Part shown: positions 51,639-61,218 of the stretch, piece by piece
Layout of the letters: the number at the start of each line of letters is the position of its first letter
Position numbering within the stretch: position 1 is the first letter of the stretch
DNA from: Alloyangia pacifica
GTDB lineage: Bacteria; Pseudomonadota; Alphaproteobacteria; Rhodobacterales; Rhodobacteraceae
NCBI RefSeq assembly: GCF_900116195.1
Contig: NZ_FOZW01000008.1
Coordinates: 215,371 to 279,370, forward strand
DNA length: 64,000 nucleotides
Reading direction: 5' to 3'
The notes under the pieces: model-generated
What the model saw: only the letters and a program-made list of their open reading frames with translations
Told to the model about the DNA's origin: nothing
Databases searched by the model: none
Translations under genes and position numbers: made by a program

Positions 51639-52562
51639 TCACTCGGCATCAAGCAGCGCCGCCCAATCTTCCGAGGTGATCCAGTCGCAGAACGCGGCGA
51701 TCGTCTTCACCCGCCGGTGTGCCTTGGGCAGAACCAGATAGAAGCCGGGGATGTCGGCCTCGGGCATGTCGGCCAGTATGTCGAGCCCGAGCGGAGCCAC
51801 CAACTTGCCCGCGTCAAGATCAGAGAGCGCGTCGATGCGCGAGACGAGACCGATGCCGAGACCCGAGATCGTGCCGCGCCGCATGGTGGCAGCATCCTGG
51901 AACTCGATCTCGCCCGCCGCTTCGCGCGAGGGGATTCCGAGATGCGACAGCACGCGCTGCCAGTGCGAACGCGCAAGGACAGGGTGCAGAAGCGTGTGGT
52001 TAACCAGATCTGCCGGTGTCTTGACCGTCTCCGCCAGTTCCGGTGCGCAGCAGATGATCTTGGGATCATGCACCAGCAGCGTGACGTCGAAGTCCTTCCA
52101 GCGGCCGAACCCCCACTGGATCGAGGCATCGACCTCGTCAGCGGCAAAATCGGGCAGTTCGATCATCGTGGTCAGCCGCAGGTCCGCGCCGGGCATGCGC
52201 TCGCGGAAGTGCTCGAGCCGCGCCATCAGGTAGCGGGTGGCAAAATAGGGGCTGACGTTGATGTTGATGCGGTTGCGATAGGTCGCGTTGGTGACGCGCC
52301 GCACGCCTTCGATGAATTCGTCGAAACCCGCCCGTACGAAGTGGGAGAAGAGGATCGCCTGTTCCGTCGGCTCGATCACCCGGCCCTTGCGCTGGAACAG
52401 CTCGACCTGGAGCATGTCCTCGAGCAGCTTGATCTGCTGGCTGACCGCTTGCGGGGTCACCAGAAGCTCGTCGGCAGCGGCGCGGAAGCTGCCGTGCTTC
52501 ATCACCGAGGAGAACACCCGCAGCGAATTCAACGGGGGCAGGCGCACCGATCTCGTGCTCAT
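51639..52562 (-). CDS. LysR-family regulator, GcvA-like
   Basis: A 307-residue regulator. The HTH is at residues about 8-65 (LPPLNSLRVFSSVMKHGSFRAAADELLVTPQAVSQQIK quoted by its opening LPPLNSLRVF, the GcvA/AmpR signature). The effector domain has ININVSPYFATRYLMARLEHF. It lies between the FAD oxidoreductase gene (49 bp downstream of its stop) and the SDR pair (171 bp upstream of them), all on one strand. Two copies of a CAAG-N5-CTTG element before the two operons make it the likely regulator of both. Confidence 0.92.
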   Translation of the reverse strand: MSTRSVRLPPLNSLRVFSSVMKHGSFRAAADELLVTPQAVSQQIKLLEDMLQVELFQRKGRVIEPTEQAILFSHFVRAGFDEFIEGVRRVTNATYRNRININVSPYFATRYLMARLEHFRERMPGADLRLTTMIELPDFAADEVDASIQWGFGRWKDFDVTLLVHDPKIICCAPELAETVKTPADLVNHTLLHPVLARSHWQRVLSHLGIPSREAAGEIEFQDAATMRRGTISGLGIGLVSRIDALSDLDAGKLVAPLGLDILADMPEADIPGFYLVLPKAHRRVKTIAAFCDWITSEDWAALLDAE

Positions 52563-52611
52563 CCTTCGGAGCCTGCCGAATACGCCTGTCCCATGTTTAT
52601 GTCTCCGTCCG

Positions 52612-53817
52612 TCAGATGACCGCCCGCTCGAGGAACGGCCGACCTGCCACGATGCGCTCGAAGCCGACCTCGCCGAGATCGAGAGTGCGGAAACCGCCGT
52701 AGATGATCAACTCCGAAACGCCGCGTCCCGTCGCCGGACCCTGCTGCAGGCCATGGCCGGAAAAACCGTTGGCAAATATGAAGTTGCCGACCTCGGGGTG
52801 GGCACCGACGACCAGGTTGTGGTCAAGCGTGTTGAAGGCATAGTGCCCTGCCCATTGGTTCACAACCTTGATCGCTTCAAAGGACTGCGACCGCTCTGCG
52901 AGAGCCGGCCAGATGATCTCTTCGAACTCGTCGTAGCGCGGGTCGAAATCATCCCAGTCCACGGCGGGATCGTCCACGGGCGGGCAGCCGGTGAGGAAGA
53001 ACTTGCCCTCGGGGCGGCAGAAGACCCCGGTGGGGTCGATCATCAAGGGCAGGCGACCCTGGTTGACCGCGGCGCTGCCCTCGGGCGTCTTGGCGCAGTC
53101 GAAGACGAAAAGCGTGCGCTTGCGCGGCTCCACCGGGATGTCGAGACCCGCCATCCGCGCGGTCTTTGCCGCGCGTGGGCCGGAGGCGTTGACCACGGTG
53201 CCGGCTCCGATGACAGCCCCCGAGGCCAGCGTGACCGAGGTGACCCGGGCCCCGTCACGGGTGATCTCGACAACCTCGTCGGTCACGAAGTCCGCGCCCT
53301 GCGCCCGCGCCTTGTTGCGGAAGCCGTACATCAGGCCGGTGTTGTTGAACCAGCCCTCGCCCGAACGCCCGTAGGAGGCCAACTCGATGTCATCCACGCG
53401 CAGGTGCGGGAAGGCGTCGGCCAGCTCGTCGCGGTTCCAAAGAACGACATCCGCGCCGCAGGAGATCTGCGCGTCGTGGTTGTCCTTCAGGATCTGCACC
53501 TGCTCGGGGGTGTTTGCCAAGAAGAGGTAGCCGCCGGAATGGAAGTTGAGGTCCGGCTTGTCGCCGTCCACTTCCATCATCTCACCGAAGTTGCGGATGA
53601 CCTCCGAGCCATACTGGCTGATCTTCACGTTGATCGGATTCGAGAACTGCGTGCGGATCGACGAGGACGACAGCGAGGTCGAGGCCTTCACGTAGGTCGG
53701 GTCCTTCTCGATCACCAGCACCGAGCCGGTGAAGTCGGGGTTGGCGGTCAGGTAGTAGGCGACGGCCGAGCCGATGACGGCGCCGCCGACGATGACCACG
53801 TCGTAGTGCTGCTTCAT
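52612..53817 (-). CDS. FAD-dependent oxidoreductase (D-amino-acid/glycine oxidase family)
   Basis: A 401-residue DAO-type flavoprotein. The N-terminus HYDVVIVGGAVIGSAVAYYL is the FAD-binding fold, with Ala at the second glycine position of GxGxxG. IRTQFSNPINVKISQYG is the segment seen in FOXRED1-like members. The C-terminal GHGLQQGPATGRGVSELI is the second FAD contact. These enzymes oxidise secondary or primary amines of small amino acids. Cytoplasmic, no signal. It overlaps the uronate-dehydrogenase-like gene by ATGA and ends the long hyuAB operon. Confidence 0.92.
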   Translation of the reverse strand: MKQHYDVVIVGGAVIGSAVAYYLTANPDFTGSVLVIEKDPTYVKASTSLSSSSIRTQFSNPINVKISQYGSEVIRNFGEMMEVDGDKPDLNFHSGGYLFLANTPEQVQILKDNHDAQISCGADVVLWNRDELADAFPHLRVDDIELASYGRSGEGWFNNTGLMYGFRNKARAQGADFVTDEVVEITRDGARVTSVTLASGAVIGAGTVVNASGPRAAKTARMAGLDIPVEPRKRTLFVFDCAKTPEGSAAVNQGRLPLMIDPTGVFCRPEGKFFLTGCPPVDDPAVDWDDFDPRYDEFEEIIWPALAERSQSFEAIKVVNQWAGHYAFNTLDHNLVVGAHPEVGNFIFANGFSGHGLQQGPATGRGVSELIIYGGFRTLDLGEVGFERIVAGRPFLERAVI

Positions 53818-54632
53818 TCCGCTGCCTCGTCGTTGGGGTGGCCGAGATTGACGAACCAGCCGCCGATGCGGTGGGTGGCCGGGTCTTTGGGGTCGGCGGC
53901 GTCGGTCTTGGCCTCCATCGCCTCGCGATAGGGCTCGGAGCTGTCCTGCGGCTGGTAGCCGAGGAAACCCGAATTGGACATGTTGACCGGCTTTACCTTG
54001 TTGTCGGACATGCCGACGGTGATGGTGTTGCCGAGATGCGGCGTGGTCAGGCAGGCGGTGACGAGGCGGATGCAGTCGTCGAAGGACAGCCAGGACCAGA
54101 GCATCCGGCGATCGGCGGGCTCGGGGAAGGACGAGAAGATGCGGATGCAGGCGCTCTCGATGCCGAACTTGTCCCAGTAGAGGCTCGCGAGCGATTCCAC
54201 GAAGCATTTCGACACGCCGTAGAGGCTGTCGGGCCGGGGCTTGGCATCGGCGTCAATGCCGTCGTTGATGCCGTGATAACCTATGGCGTGGACAGAAGAG
54301 GCATAGACCACGCGCTTGACGCCATGTTTCCGCGCGCCCTCGTAGATGTGGTAGGAGCCGCGGATATTGCTGTCGAGGATCTCTTCCCAGGGCCGCTCGA
54401 GCGGTGCGCCGCCCATGTGCACGATGGCGTCGCAGCCCTCTGTCGCGGCCATGGTGGCGGCCTCGTCGGCAAGGTCGAAGACCAGCGCGGTCTCGTTGGG
54501 CTGAAGGTTCTCGCAGGCCACGCGGTCGGCCAGCACCAGCGTGTCGGCCAGCGGCGCGAGGCCGCGCCGCAGTTCGGAGCCAAGGCGCCCCGCGGCGCCG
54601 GTGATCAGGATTTTCTTGTAGGGTTTGCTCAT
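53814..54632 (-). CDS. NAD-dependent epimerase/dehydratase, uronate-dehydrogenase-like
   Basis: A 272-residue extended SDR. The opening KKILITGAAGRLGSELRRGL and VFDLADEAATMAA, IVHMGGAPLERPWEEILDSNI follow uronate dehydrogenase closely. YGVSKCFVESLASLYWDKFGIESACIRI, quoted by YGVSKCFVESLA, holds the catalytic Tyr and Lys. Udh oxidises galacturonate or glucuronate to the aldarolactone. Here the neighbours are amino-acid-type enzymes, so a different hydroxyl substrate is possible. The ATG at 54632 has an AGGCTGG context; the gene sits 10 bp behind the aminotransferase. Confidence 0.87.
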   Translation of the reverse strand: MSKPYKKILITGAAGRLGSELRRGLAPLADTLVLADRVACENLQPNETALVFDLADEAATMAATEGCDAIVHMGGAPLERPWEEILDSNIRGSYHIYEGARKHGVKRVVYASSVHAIGYHGINDGIDADAKPRPDSLYGVSKCFVESLASLYWDKFGIESACIRIFSSFPEPADRRMLWSWLSFDDCIRLVTACLTTPHLGNTITVGMSDNKVKPVNMSNSGFLGYQPQDSSEPYREAMEAKTDAADPKDPATHRIGGWFVNLGHPNDEAAE

Positions 54633-54642
54633 CAGTCCAGCC

Positions 54643-55848
54643 TCAGCGGTCGAGTTTGGCAACGGCGCGCGCGATGCGGGACACAGCTTCGGAAAGCTGC
54701 GCCTCGGAGGTCGCGGTCGAGATGCGGAAATAGGGGGAAAGCCCGTAGGCGGAGCCGGGTACGGCAGCGACATGCGCGACATCGAGCAGGTATTTCGTCA
54801 CCGCCACATCATCCTCCAGCACGGTCCCAGACGGGGTGCGTGCGCCGATCAGCGCGGCGCAACCGATGTAGGCATAGAACGCGCCCTCGGGCGGGTCGAG
54901 GGTCAGCGTGTTGATCTGCCGGATGCCCTCGACCACGAGGTCTCGGCGGCGCTCGAACGCCTCGCGGAAGGTCTGCACTTCGTCCTGCGGACCCTCGAGC
55001 GCGGCCTGCGCGGCCCGTTGCGCGGGGGCGCTGACCGAAGTGCAGGACTGGCTCTGAACCGTCGCCATGGCCTTGATCAGGTCGCGCGGTCCCGCGGCGT
55101 AGCCGACCCGCCAGCCGGTCATCGCATAGGCCTTGGACACGCCGTTCACGATCAGCGTGCGGTCGCGCAGCTGCGGGCAGGCCGCGCCGAAGGAGACGAA
55201 GTCGCGCCCGTCGAAGGTGATGTGCTCGTAGATCTCGTCCGACAGGATCATCACCTGCGGGTGCCGGTCCAGCACCGCGCCGAGCGCCTCGAGTTGCGAG
55301 CGGGAATAGACCGCGCCCGAGGGGTTGCCCGGCATGTTCAGGAACAGCCAGCGGGTGCGCGGGGTGATCGCCGCCTCGAGCACCTCGGGCGTCAGGCGAA
55401 AGCCGCTTTCGGCGGGACAGGCCGGGGTGACCGGCACCCCGCCGAAGAGCTTCGCCATCTCTGGGTAGGAAACGAAATAGGGCGCGGGCAGGATCAGCTC
55501 GTCGCCCGCGTCCACCGTCGCCATCAGCGCGTTGAAGATGATCTGCTTGGCACCGTTGGCAACCGCGATCTCGTCCGCGACGTAGTCGAGACCGTTCTCG
55601 CGGCGGAACTTCTCGCAGACCGCATGGCGCAGGTCCGGCGTGCCGAGCGAGGCGGTGTAGAGCATTCGGTTGGCGCGCGCTTCGGCAAAGGCGATCTCGG
55701 TGACATGGGCGGGCGCGGCGAAATCGGGCTCGCCGAGGCCGAGGTCGATCACGTCGACGCCGGTGGCGGCAAGCTCCTTGGCGGCCTGGCTGACGGCCAT
55801 CGAGGCCGAGGGTTTGACCACCGAAAGGCGGGTCGCGATATGGGTCAT
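54643..55848 (-). CDS. Class I/II aminotransferase, AspC-Ib type
   Basis: A 401-residue PLP aminotransferase. Lys239 in NGVSKAYAMTGWRVGY binds PLP; Asn175 (MPGNPSGA) and Asp204 (SDEIYEH) contact the ring. The N-terminal LSVVKPSASMAVSQAA and GLGEPDF are typical of subgroup Ib aspartate/prephenate and related aminotransferases. It is the intact aminotransferase in this window, unlike the remnant at 40115. It overlaps hyuB by ATGA and probably deaminates the amino acid produced by HyuAB, together with or instead of the FAD oxidoreductase. Confidence 0.93.
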   Translation of the reverse strand: MTHIATRLSVVKPSASMAVSQAAKELAATGVDVIDLGLGEPDFAAPAHVTEIAFAEARANRMLYTASLGTPDLRHAVCEKFRRENGLDYVADEIAVANGAKQIIFNALMATVDAGDELILPAPYFVSYPEMAKLFGGVPVTPACPAESGFRLTPEVLEAAITPRTRWLFLNMPGNPSGAVYSRSQLEALGAVLDRHPQVMILSDEIYEHITFDGRDFVSFGAACPQLRDRTLIVNGVSKAYAMTGWRVGYAAGPRDLIKAMATVQSQSCTSVSAPAQRAAQAALEGPQDEVQTFREAFERRRDLVVEGIRQINTLTLDPPEGAFYAYIGCAALIGARTPSGTVLEDDVAVTKYLLDVAHVAAVPGSAYGLSPYFRISTATSEAQLSEAVSRIARAVAKLDR

Positions 55849-57464
55849 TTTTTGCCTCCGGTGAGGTAGCCCTTGCGCAGGTCGGTCTCGCGCGCCTCAG
55901 GATCGCGCGTCTCGGGCGCCCCGAAGCCGCCGCCGCCGGGCAGGTTGAGGATCAGCCGCTTGCCGGCGGGCACGTGCTGCCAGCCCTTGGGCCGCAGTCT
56001 GGTGCCGTCGTCGAGTGTCACCGAGCCCGGCGCGCCGTCCTGGCCGCCGTCACGGCCGCGCGCCGCCTGCGTGACCCGGTCGAACATGGCCGAGAAATCG
56101 AACTCGTGGCCCTCGGCGGCGCCGATCTCGATGATCTGGCCGAGGCCGCCGCGGAATTCACCGTCGCCGCCGGAGTCGGGGCGCAACTCCTTGCGCCAGA
56201 TGACCACCGGACCGGTGTGCTCGGTCGCCTCGATCGGCATGGTGTGCACGCCCGAGGGGAAGGCGGTGGCCGAAAGCCCGTCGAGCCCCGGCCGGGCGCC
56301 CATGCCGCCCGAGTTAAACATCAGCACCTCGGCGCGCTCGCCGTCCTTGCCCTTTTCGGGGCGGGCAGAGATGTGGATGTTCCACAGTGCACCCGCGCCT
56401 TCGGCGAGGATCTTGCCCGGCAGCGCCTTGGCCAGCGCCCCCAGCACGAGATCGGGCACCATGTGGCCGATGACGTGACGCAGCGAGACCGGCGCGGGGC
56501 GCTCGGCGTTGAGGATGTTGACCGGCGAGGAGACATCGAAGGCCGCGAGCGAGGCGGAGTTGTTGGGGATGTCCGGCGCGACCACGCATTTGATCGCGTA
56601 GCAGGCATAGGCCTTGGTGTAGATCAGCGGCACGTTGATGCCCCAGGGGCTCATGCCGTCCGAGCCTGCGAAATCGACGTTCACCTTGTCGTCCGCGATC
56701 TCGATCTCGGCGGCCAGCCGGATTGGTGTGTCGTAGCCGTCGGTGAGCATGTCGTTGGACCATGTGCCCTTGGGCAGATCGGCCAGACGCTCCATGACCG
56801 CGGTGCGGGTGCGCGAGAAGATGAAGTTGCCCAGCTCGTCTAGGTTGGCGAAACCGACCTCGTCCAGCATCTCGATCAGCCGCTTGTGGCCGACGTCGTT
56901 GCAGGCGGCGAGCGAGTAGAAGTCGCCGATCACCTGGTTCGGCTCGCGCACGTTGGCGCGCAGCATGGCGAGCAGCGTGCGGTTCACCTCGCCGCGCTCG
57001 GCGAACTTCATGATCGGGATCTGGATGCCTTCCTCGTAGACCGACTTTCCGTCCGCCCCGAAGCCGCGCCCGCCCACGTCGACGACATGCGCCGTGCAGG
57101 CGAAGAAGCCGATCAGTTCGTCGCCCTTGAAGGAGGGCGAGACCATGGTGATGTCATGCAGGTGGCCGGTGCCCTTCCACGGGTCGTTGGTCACGTAGGT
57201 GTCGCCCGGGAACATCTGCTCGCGCGGGATCTCGGCGATGAAGTGCAGCACCGCCTCGGCCATGGTGTTCACGTGGCCCGGCGTGCCGGTCACCGCCTGC
57301 GCCAGCATCTGGCCCTTCGGATCGAAGACACCGGCGGAGAGGTCGCCCGCCTCGCGGACCGAGGTCGAGAAGGCGGTGCGCAGTAGGGTGAGCGCCTGTT
57401 CCTCGACGACCGAGATCAGGCGGTTCCACATGACCTGCATGCGGATTTCATCGACTTGGCTCAT
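55845..57464 (-). CDS. hyuB: Hydantoinase/oxoprolinase B subunit
   Basis: A 539-residue HyuB/OplaB-type subunit. Signatures: MWNRLISVVEEQALTLLRTAFS, SVREAGDLSAGVFD, MFPGDTYVTNDPWKGTGHLHD, and GGLGQIIEIG toward the C-terminus; SLRHVIGHMVPDLVLGALAK is in the middle. With HyuA it makes an ATP-dependent amidohydrolase for cyclic amides such as hydantoins, 5-oxoproline or lactams. It overlaps hyuA and the aminotransferase gene by 4 bp each. Confidence 0.94.
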   Translation of the reverse strand: MSQVDEIRMQVMWNRLISVVEEQALTLLRTAFSTSVREAGDLSAGVFDPKGQMLAQAVTGTPGHVNTMAEAVLHFIAEIPREQMFPGDTYVTNDPWKGTGHLHDITMVSPSFKGDELIGFFACTAHVVDVGGRGFGADGKSVYEEGIQIPIMKFAERGEVNRTLLAMLRANVREPNQVIGDFYSLAACNDVGHKRLIEMLDEVGFANLDELGNFIFSRTRTAVMERLADLPKGTWSNDMLTDGYDTPIRLAAEIEIADDKVNVDFAGSDGMSPWGINVPLIYTKAYACYAIKCVVAPDIPNNSASLAAFDVSSPVNILNAERPAPVSLRHVIGHMVPDLVLGALAKALPGKILAEGAGALWNIHISARPEKGKDGERAEVLMFNSGGMGARPGLDGLSATAFPSGVHTMPIEATEHTGPVVIWRKELRPDSGGDGEFRGGLGQIIEIGAAEGHEFDFSAMFDRVTQAARGRDGGQDGAPGSVTLDDGTRLRPKGWQHVPAGKRLILNLPGGGGFGAPETRDPEARETDLRKGYLTGGKK

Positions 57465-59542
57465 GCTTTCGGTCCTTTCCGCACGAGAAGGATGGTGCCG
57501 TCGGGCTGGATCACGGCATCGAAGGGAGAGGTGACGATGGTCGAGGTCTCGCGCTCGACGATCACCACGGGGCCGGTGATGCGGTCTCCGGGCTCCAGCG
57601 TGTCGCGCTCGGCGATCAGCGTCTGCATCGGCGCGCCGGTGGCGGGGTCGAAGACTTCGCGGCAGGGGCTGACGTCGCGGACCTTGCCGGTGGTATCCAG
57701 CGCCACGGTTTCGGGCGCTGCCATGACGTCCTGCGCCTTGACCGAGAAGGTGACGAACTCGATCTCGGGGCCCTCGACGGCGCGGCCGAAGAACTGGGCG
57801 TATCGTTCCTTGAAGGCCGCTTCGATGCCGCAGTGGTCGCCGGGGGTGAAGGCGCGGTCGGGCAGGGTTACGGGGATCTCCCAGCCCTGTCCGGCGTAGC
57901 GCATGAAGGCAGTGATCTCGCGGGTAATCTCGCCCTCGGTGCCGGCGCGCACGAAGCTCTCGGCTGTCTGCTTCAGCTCGTCCAGCAGCGCGTTCAGCGC
58001 CTTGGCGTCGAAGCCCGAGAGCGGCATGATCTTCGAGGCCAGTGCCTCGTAGCCGAAGGGTGCCTTGAGGAAGCCGATGGCCGAGCCCACGCCCGCGCCG
58101 CGCGGGATGAGGCACTGGTCGACGCCGAGCTTCTCGCACAGGCGCGCGGCGTGCAGCGGGGCGGCACCACCGAAGGCGATCATGATGTTCTCGCCGATGG
58201 CCTTGCCGTTCTCGACCGCGTGCACGCGGGCGGCATTGGCCATGTTCTCATCGACCACCTCGACGATGCCGAAGGCGGCGGCCTGCGCATCGAGCGAGAG
58301 CCTGTCACCCACGTCGCGCGCGATCGCGGCGCGGGAGGCGTCGGTCCGGAGCTTGATCTTGCCGCCGGCGAAATTGTCGGGGTCGAGCTTGCCGAGCACC
58401 AGGTCGGCGTCGGTGATGGCGGGGCGATCCCCGCCGCGCCCGTAGCAGGCAGGCCCGGGTTCCGAGGCAGCGCTTTCCGGACCGGTCTGGATGCGGCCCA
58501 TGGCGTCGACCCAGGCGATCGAGCCGCCGCCCGCGCCGATCTCGATCATCTCGATCACCGGGATCGAGATCGGCATGCCCGAGCCCTTGCAGAAGCGGTA
58601 GGTGCGGGCGACCTCGAAGGTGCGCGCGGTCTGCGGCTGGAAGTCCTCGATCAGGCAGATCTTGGCGGTGGTGCCGCCCATGTCATAGCTGACCACCCGG
58701 TCGAGATCGAAACGCCGCGCCACGTCGGCGGCAAAGATCGCGCCGCCCGCCGGGCCGGATTCCACCAGGCGCACAGGGAACTCGGCCGCCGTCTCGACCG
58801 AGATCAGCCCGCCGCCGGAGTGGATCATGAAGACCGGGCAGCGGGCGCCCATCTCCTTCAGCCGGTCCTGCAGGCGGCCGAGGTAATCGGCCATCTGCGG
58901 CCGCACGTAGGCGTTGGCGCAGACTGTGTTGAAGCGCTCGAACTCGCGCATCTGCGGCGAGACCTCGGCGGAAATGGAAATCGGCACGTCGAGCTTGGCG
59001 CTCAGGATTTCGCGGGCGCGCTCTTCGTGGGCGGGGTTCAGGTAGGAGTGGATGAAGCCGATGGCGACCGCGCCGAAACCCTCGGCCTTGATGGTGTCCG
59101 CCAGCGCTTCGAGCGCCGCCTCGTCGAGCGGCTGGATCTCGGTGCCCTTGGCGCTCATGCGGCCCTTGACCGCGAAGCGGTCTTCGCGCGGGATCAGCGG
59201 GGTCGGCAGCTTGAGATTGAGATCGTACTGCTCGAAGCGGTTCTCGGTCCGCATCTCGATCACGTCCCGGAAACCCTCGGTGGTCACCAGCGCCGTGCGC
59301 GCGCCGCGGCGCTCGATCAGGGCATTGGTGGCCAGCGTGGTGCCGTGGATGACGATGTCAATGTCACCAAAGGCGATGCCCGCGTCGGCACAGACGATCT
59401 CCATGCCGTCGAGGATCGCCTGCTCGGGGTTGCTGTAGTTGGTCAACACCTTGGTCGAGTAGAGCGTGCCGCGCACGTCCAGCGCGATGTCGGTGAAGGT
59501 GCCGCCGATGTCGGCACCGAGGCGGATGTCGGATCTGGTCAT
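57461..59542 (-). CDS. hyuA: Hydantoinase/oxoprolinase A subunit
   Basis: A 693-residue ATP-binding subunit. The N-terminus IRLGADIGGTFTDIALD is the actin-like phosphate-1 motif; VIHGTTLATNALIERRG and the VVSYDMGGTTAKICLIE phosphate-2 region follow, with GAGGGSIAWVD as the adenosine motif and IAFGGAAPLHAA near residue 460. It pairs with HyuB. The family includes 5-oxoprolinase, N-methylhydantoinase, caprolactamase and acetone/acetophenone carboxylase, so the substrate cannot be fixed. Overlaps the ThDP-enzyme gene by ATGA. Confidence 0.94.
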   Translation of the reverse strand: MTRSDIRLGADIGGTFTDIALDVRGTLYSTKVLTNYSNPEQAILDGMEIVCADAGIAFGDIDIVIHGTTLATNALIERRGARTALVTTEGFRDVIEMRTENRFEQYDLNLKLPTPLIPREDRFAVKGRMSAKGTEIQPLDEAALEALADTIKAEGFGAVAIGFIHSYLNPAHEERAREILSAKLDVPISISAEVSPQMREFERFNTVCANAYVRPQMADYLGRLQDRLKEMGARCPVFMIHSGGGLISVETAAEFPVRLVESGPAGGAIFAADVARRFDLDRVVSYDMGGTTAKICLIEDFQPQTARTFEVARTYRFCKGSGMPISIPVIEMIEIGAGGGSIAWVDAMGRIQTGPESAASEPGPACYGRGGDRPAITDADLVLGKLDPDNFAGGKIKLRTDASRAAIARDVGDRLSLDAQAAAFGIVEVVDENMANAARVHAVENGKAIGENIMIAFGGAAPLHAARLCEKLGVDQCLIPRGAGVGSAIGFLKAPFGYEALASKIMPLSGFDAKALNALLDELKQTAESFVRAGTEGEITREITAFMRYAGQGWEIPVTLPDRAFTPGDHCGIEAAFKERYAQFFGRAVEGPEIEFVTFSVKAQDVMAAPETVALDTTGKVRDVSPCREVFDPATGAPMQTLIAERDTLEPGDRITGPVVIVERETSTIVTSPFDAVIQPDGTILLVRKGPKA

Positions 59543-61218
59543 GCGGGTTCCTTACGGGCTGCGAGAGCGGCCTCGCGCATCTGGCTGAGGGTCTGGCGGG
59601 GCGTGAGCGCCTCCGGAGAGATGTTGAGTTCGAGTAGCGCGCCGGTCTTCGAGGCGAGCGCCCGGTCGAAGGCGGCGGCGAAATCCTCTGTTGTCTCGAC
59701 CCGCTCGGCGTGGAAGTCATAGGCCTTCGCGAGAGTGACGAAGTCGGGGTTCTCCATGGTCGTGCCCGAGACGCGCGCCGGGTAGTGGCGTTCCTGGTGG
59801 GCTCGGATGGTGCCATAGATCCCGTTGTTGAGCACCAGCACGATGGGCTGCGCGCCGGCCTGCATGGCCGAGGCCAGTTCCTGGCAGTTCATCTGGAAGT
59901 CGCCGTCGCCGGCGAAGCAGATGACCGTGCGCTCGGGGCAGGCGACCTTGGCGGCAACGGCGGCCGGAAGGCCGTAGCCCATTGCGCCAGACTGCGGCGC
60001 GAGCAGCCGCGCGGCGGGCCCGTAGTGGAAGAATTTGCCCGGCCAGACGGTGAAGTTGCCCGCGCCGTTGGTCAGGATGAAATCCTCGGGAAGCTTGTCG
60101 CGCAGCAGCGCGCAGACCTTGCCCATGTCGACGGGCGAGGGCAGGTCGGGCAGCTCGAATCCCGCCTCGTAAGCGTCGCGGCCCGTCTTGCGCCACGCTG
60201 CCCAATTGCCTTTGACCGGCTCCAGCGCGCCGAGTGCGGCGGCAAAGGCGTTGGGGCCAGCCTGAATGCCGAGGGCAGGGCGGTAGACCTTGCCGATCTC
60301 GATGTCCGAGGCGTGGACGTGGATGATCTTCTGTTTCGGCTGCGGCACGTCTAGCAGTGTGTAGCCGTCGGTGGAGTTCTCGCCGAAGCGGTTGTTCACC
60401 GCGACGATCACGTCGGCTTCGGCGATCAGCTTCTTGACCGAGGGGGTCATGCCGACCCCGGCCTCGCCGCAGAATACCGGAGAGTGGTTGTCGAACTGAT
60501 CCTGGTAGCGGAAGACGGACACGACGGGGATGTCCGACGCTTCGGCAAAGCGTTGCATCGGGGCCGTGCCGGCATCGCGCCAGTTGCAGCCGCCGTAGAG
60601 GATTAGCGGCCGTTCCGCCCCGGCGAGCATGTCGCGCAGGCGGGTCATGGCGGAGGCGGCGGGTTCGGCTTCGGTGATCTCGACCGGGCCGGTGAGCGGC
60701 GCGGCGGAGGTGAGCGAGGTCAGCATGTCCTCGGGCAGGGCGATGACCACCGGCCCGGGGCGACCGGAGAGAGCGACGGTCCAGGCGCGCGAGAGGATCT
60801 CGGGGATGCGCTCCACGAGGTCGATCTCGACGGCCCATTTGACCATGGTGCCGAAGACCGCCTTGTAATCCACCTCCTGGAAGGCCTCGCGGCCCTTCAT
60901 GTCCGTGCCGACCTGGCCCACGAAGAGGATCATCGGCGCGCTGTCCTGCATCGCGGTGTGCACGCCGATCGAGGCATTGGTGGCGCCGGGCCCGCGGGTC
61001 ACCATGCAGATACCCGGCGTGCCGGTCAGCTTGCCGTAGGCGGCCGCCATGAAGCTGGCACCGCCCTCGTTGCGGCAGAGCACGTAGTCGAGCTTGCCAG
61101 CGGTGTCATGCAGGGCGTCGAGCACGGCAAGATAGCTCTCGCCGGGCACGCCGAAGCTCTTGGTCGCTCCGAGGGCCATCAGGCTCTCGACAAGAAGCTG
61201 TCCTCCGTTGCGGATCAT
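59539..61218 (-). CDS. Thiamine-diphosphate enzyme, acetolactate-synthase-like
   Basis: A 559-residue ThDP-dependent enzyme. Glu51 in RNEGGASFMA is the conserved ThDP-activating glutamate. The diphosphate motif is AGDGDFQMNCQEL, ending in LNNGIYG. The middle domain resembles acetolactate synthase and related decarboxylases or lyases. It lacks the ilvB partner ilvN, so biosynthetic acetolactate synthase is unlikely; decarboxylation or carboligation of a 2-oxo acid from the aminotransferase step is a better fit with the operon. It overlaps both neighbours by 4 bp. Confidence 0.92.
   Translation of the reverse strand: MIRNGGQLLVESLMALGATKSFGVPGESYLAVLDALHDTAGKLDYVLCRNEGGASFMAAAYGKLTGTPGICMVTRGPGATNASIGVHTAMQDSAPMILFVGQVGTDMKGREAFQEVDYKAVFGTMVKWAVEIDLVERIPEILSRAWTVALSGRPGPVVIALPEDMLTSLTSAAPLTGPVEITEAEPAASAMTRLRDMLAGAERPLILYGGCNWRDAGTAPMQRFAEASDIPVVSVFRYQDQFDNHSPVFCGEAGVGMTPSVKKLIAEADVIVAVNNRFGENSTDGYTLLDVPQPKQKIIHVHASDIEIGKVYRPALGIQAGPNAFAAALGALEPVKGNWAAWRKTGRDAYEAGFELPDLPSPVDMGKVCALLRDKLPEDFILTNGAGNFTVWPGKFFHYGPAARLLAPQSGAMGYGLPAAVAAKVACPERTVICFAGDGDFQMNCQELASAMQAGAQPIVLVLNNGIYGTIRAHQERHYPARVSGTTMENPDFVTLAKAYDFHAERVETTEDFAAAFDRALASKTGALLELNISPEALTPRQTLSQMREAALAARKEPA

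Noticed and set aside
57833..59722. Plus-strand open frame of 629 codons opposite hyuA
   Set aside because: Antisense shadow of hyuA with no motif and typical Ala/Gly/His/Asp composition.
59539..61218. Biosynthetic acetolactate synthase large subunit
   Set aside because: No regulatory small-subunit gene (ilvN) follows, and the neighbours are catabolic.
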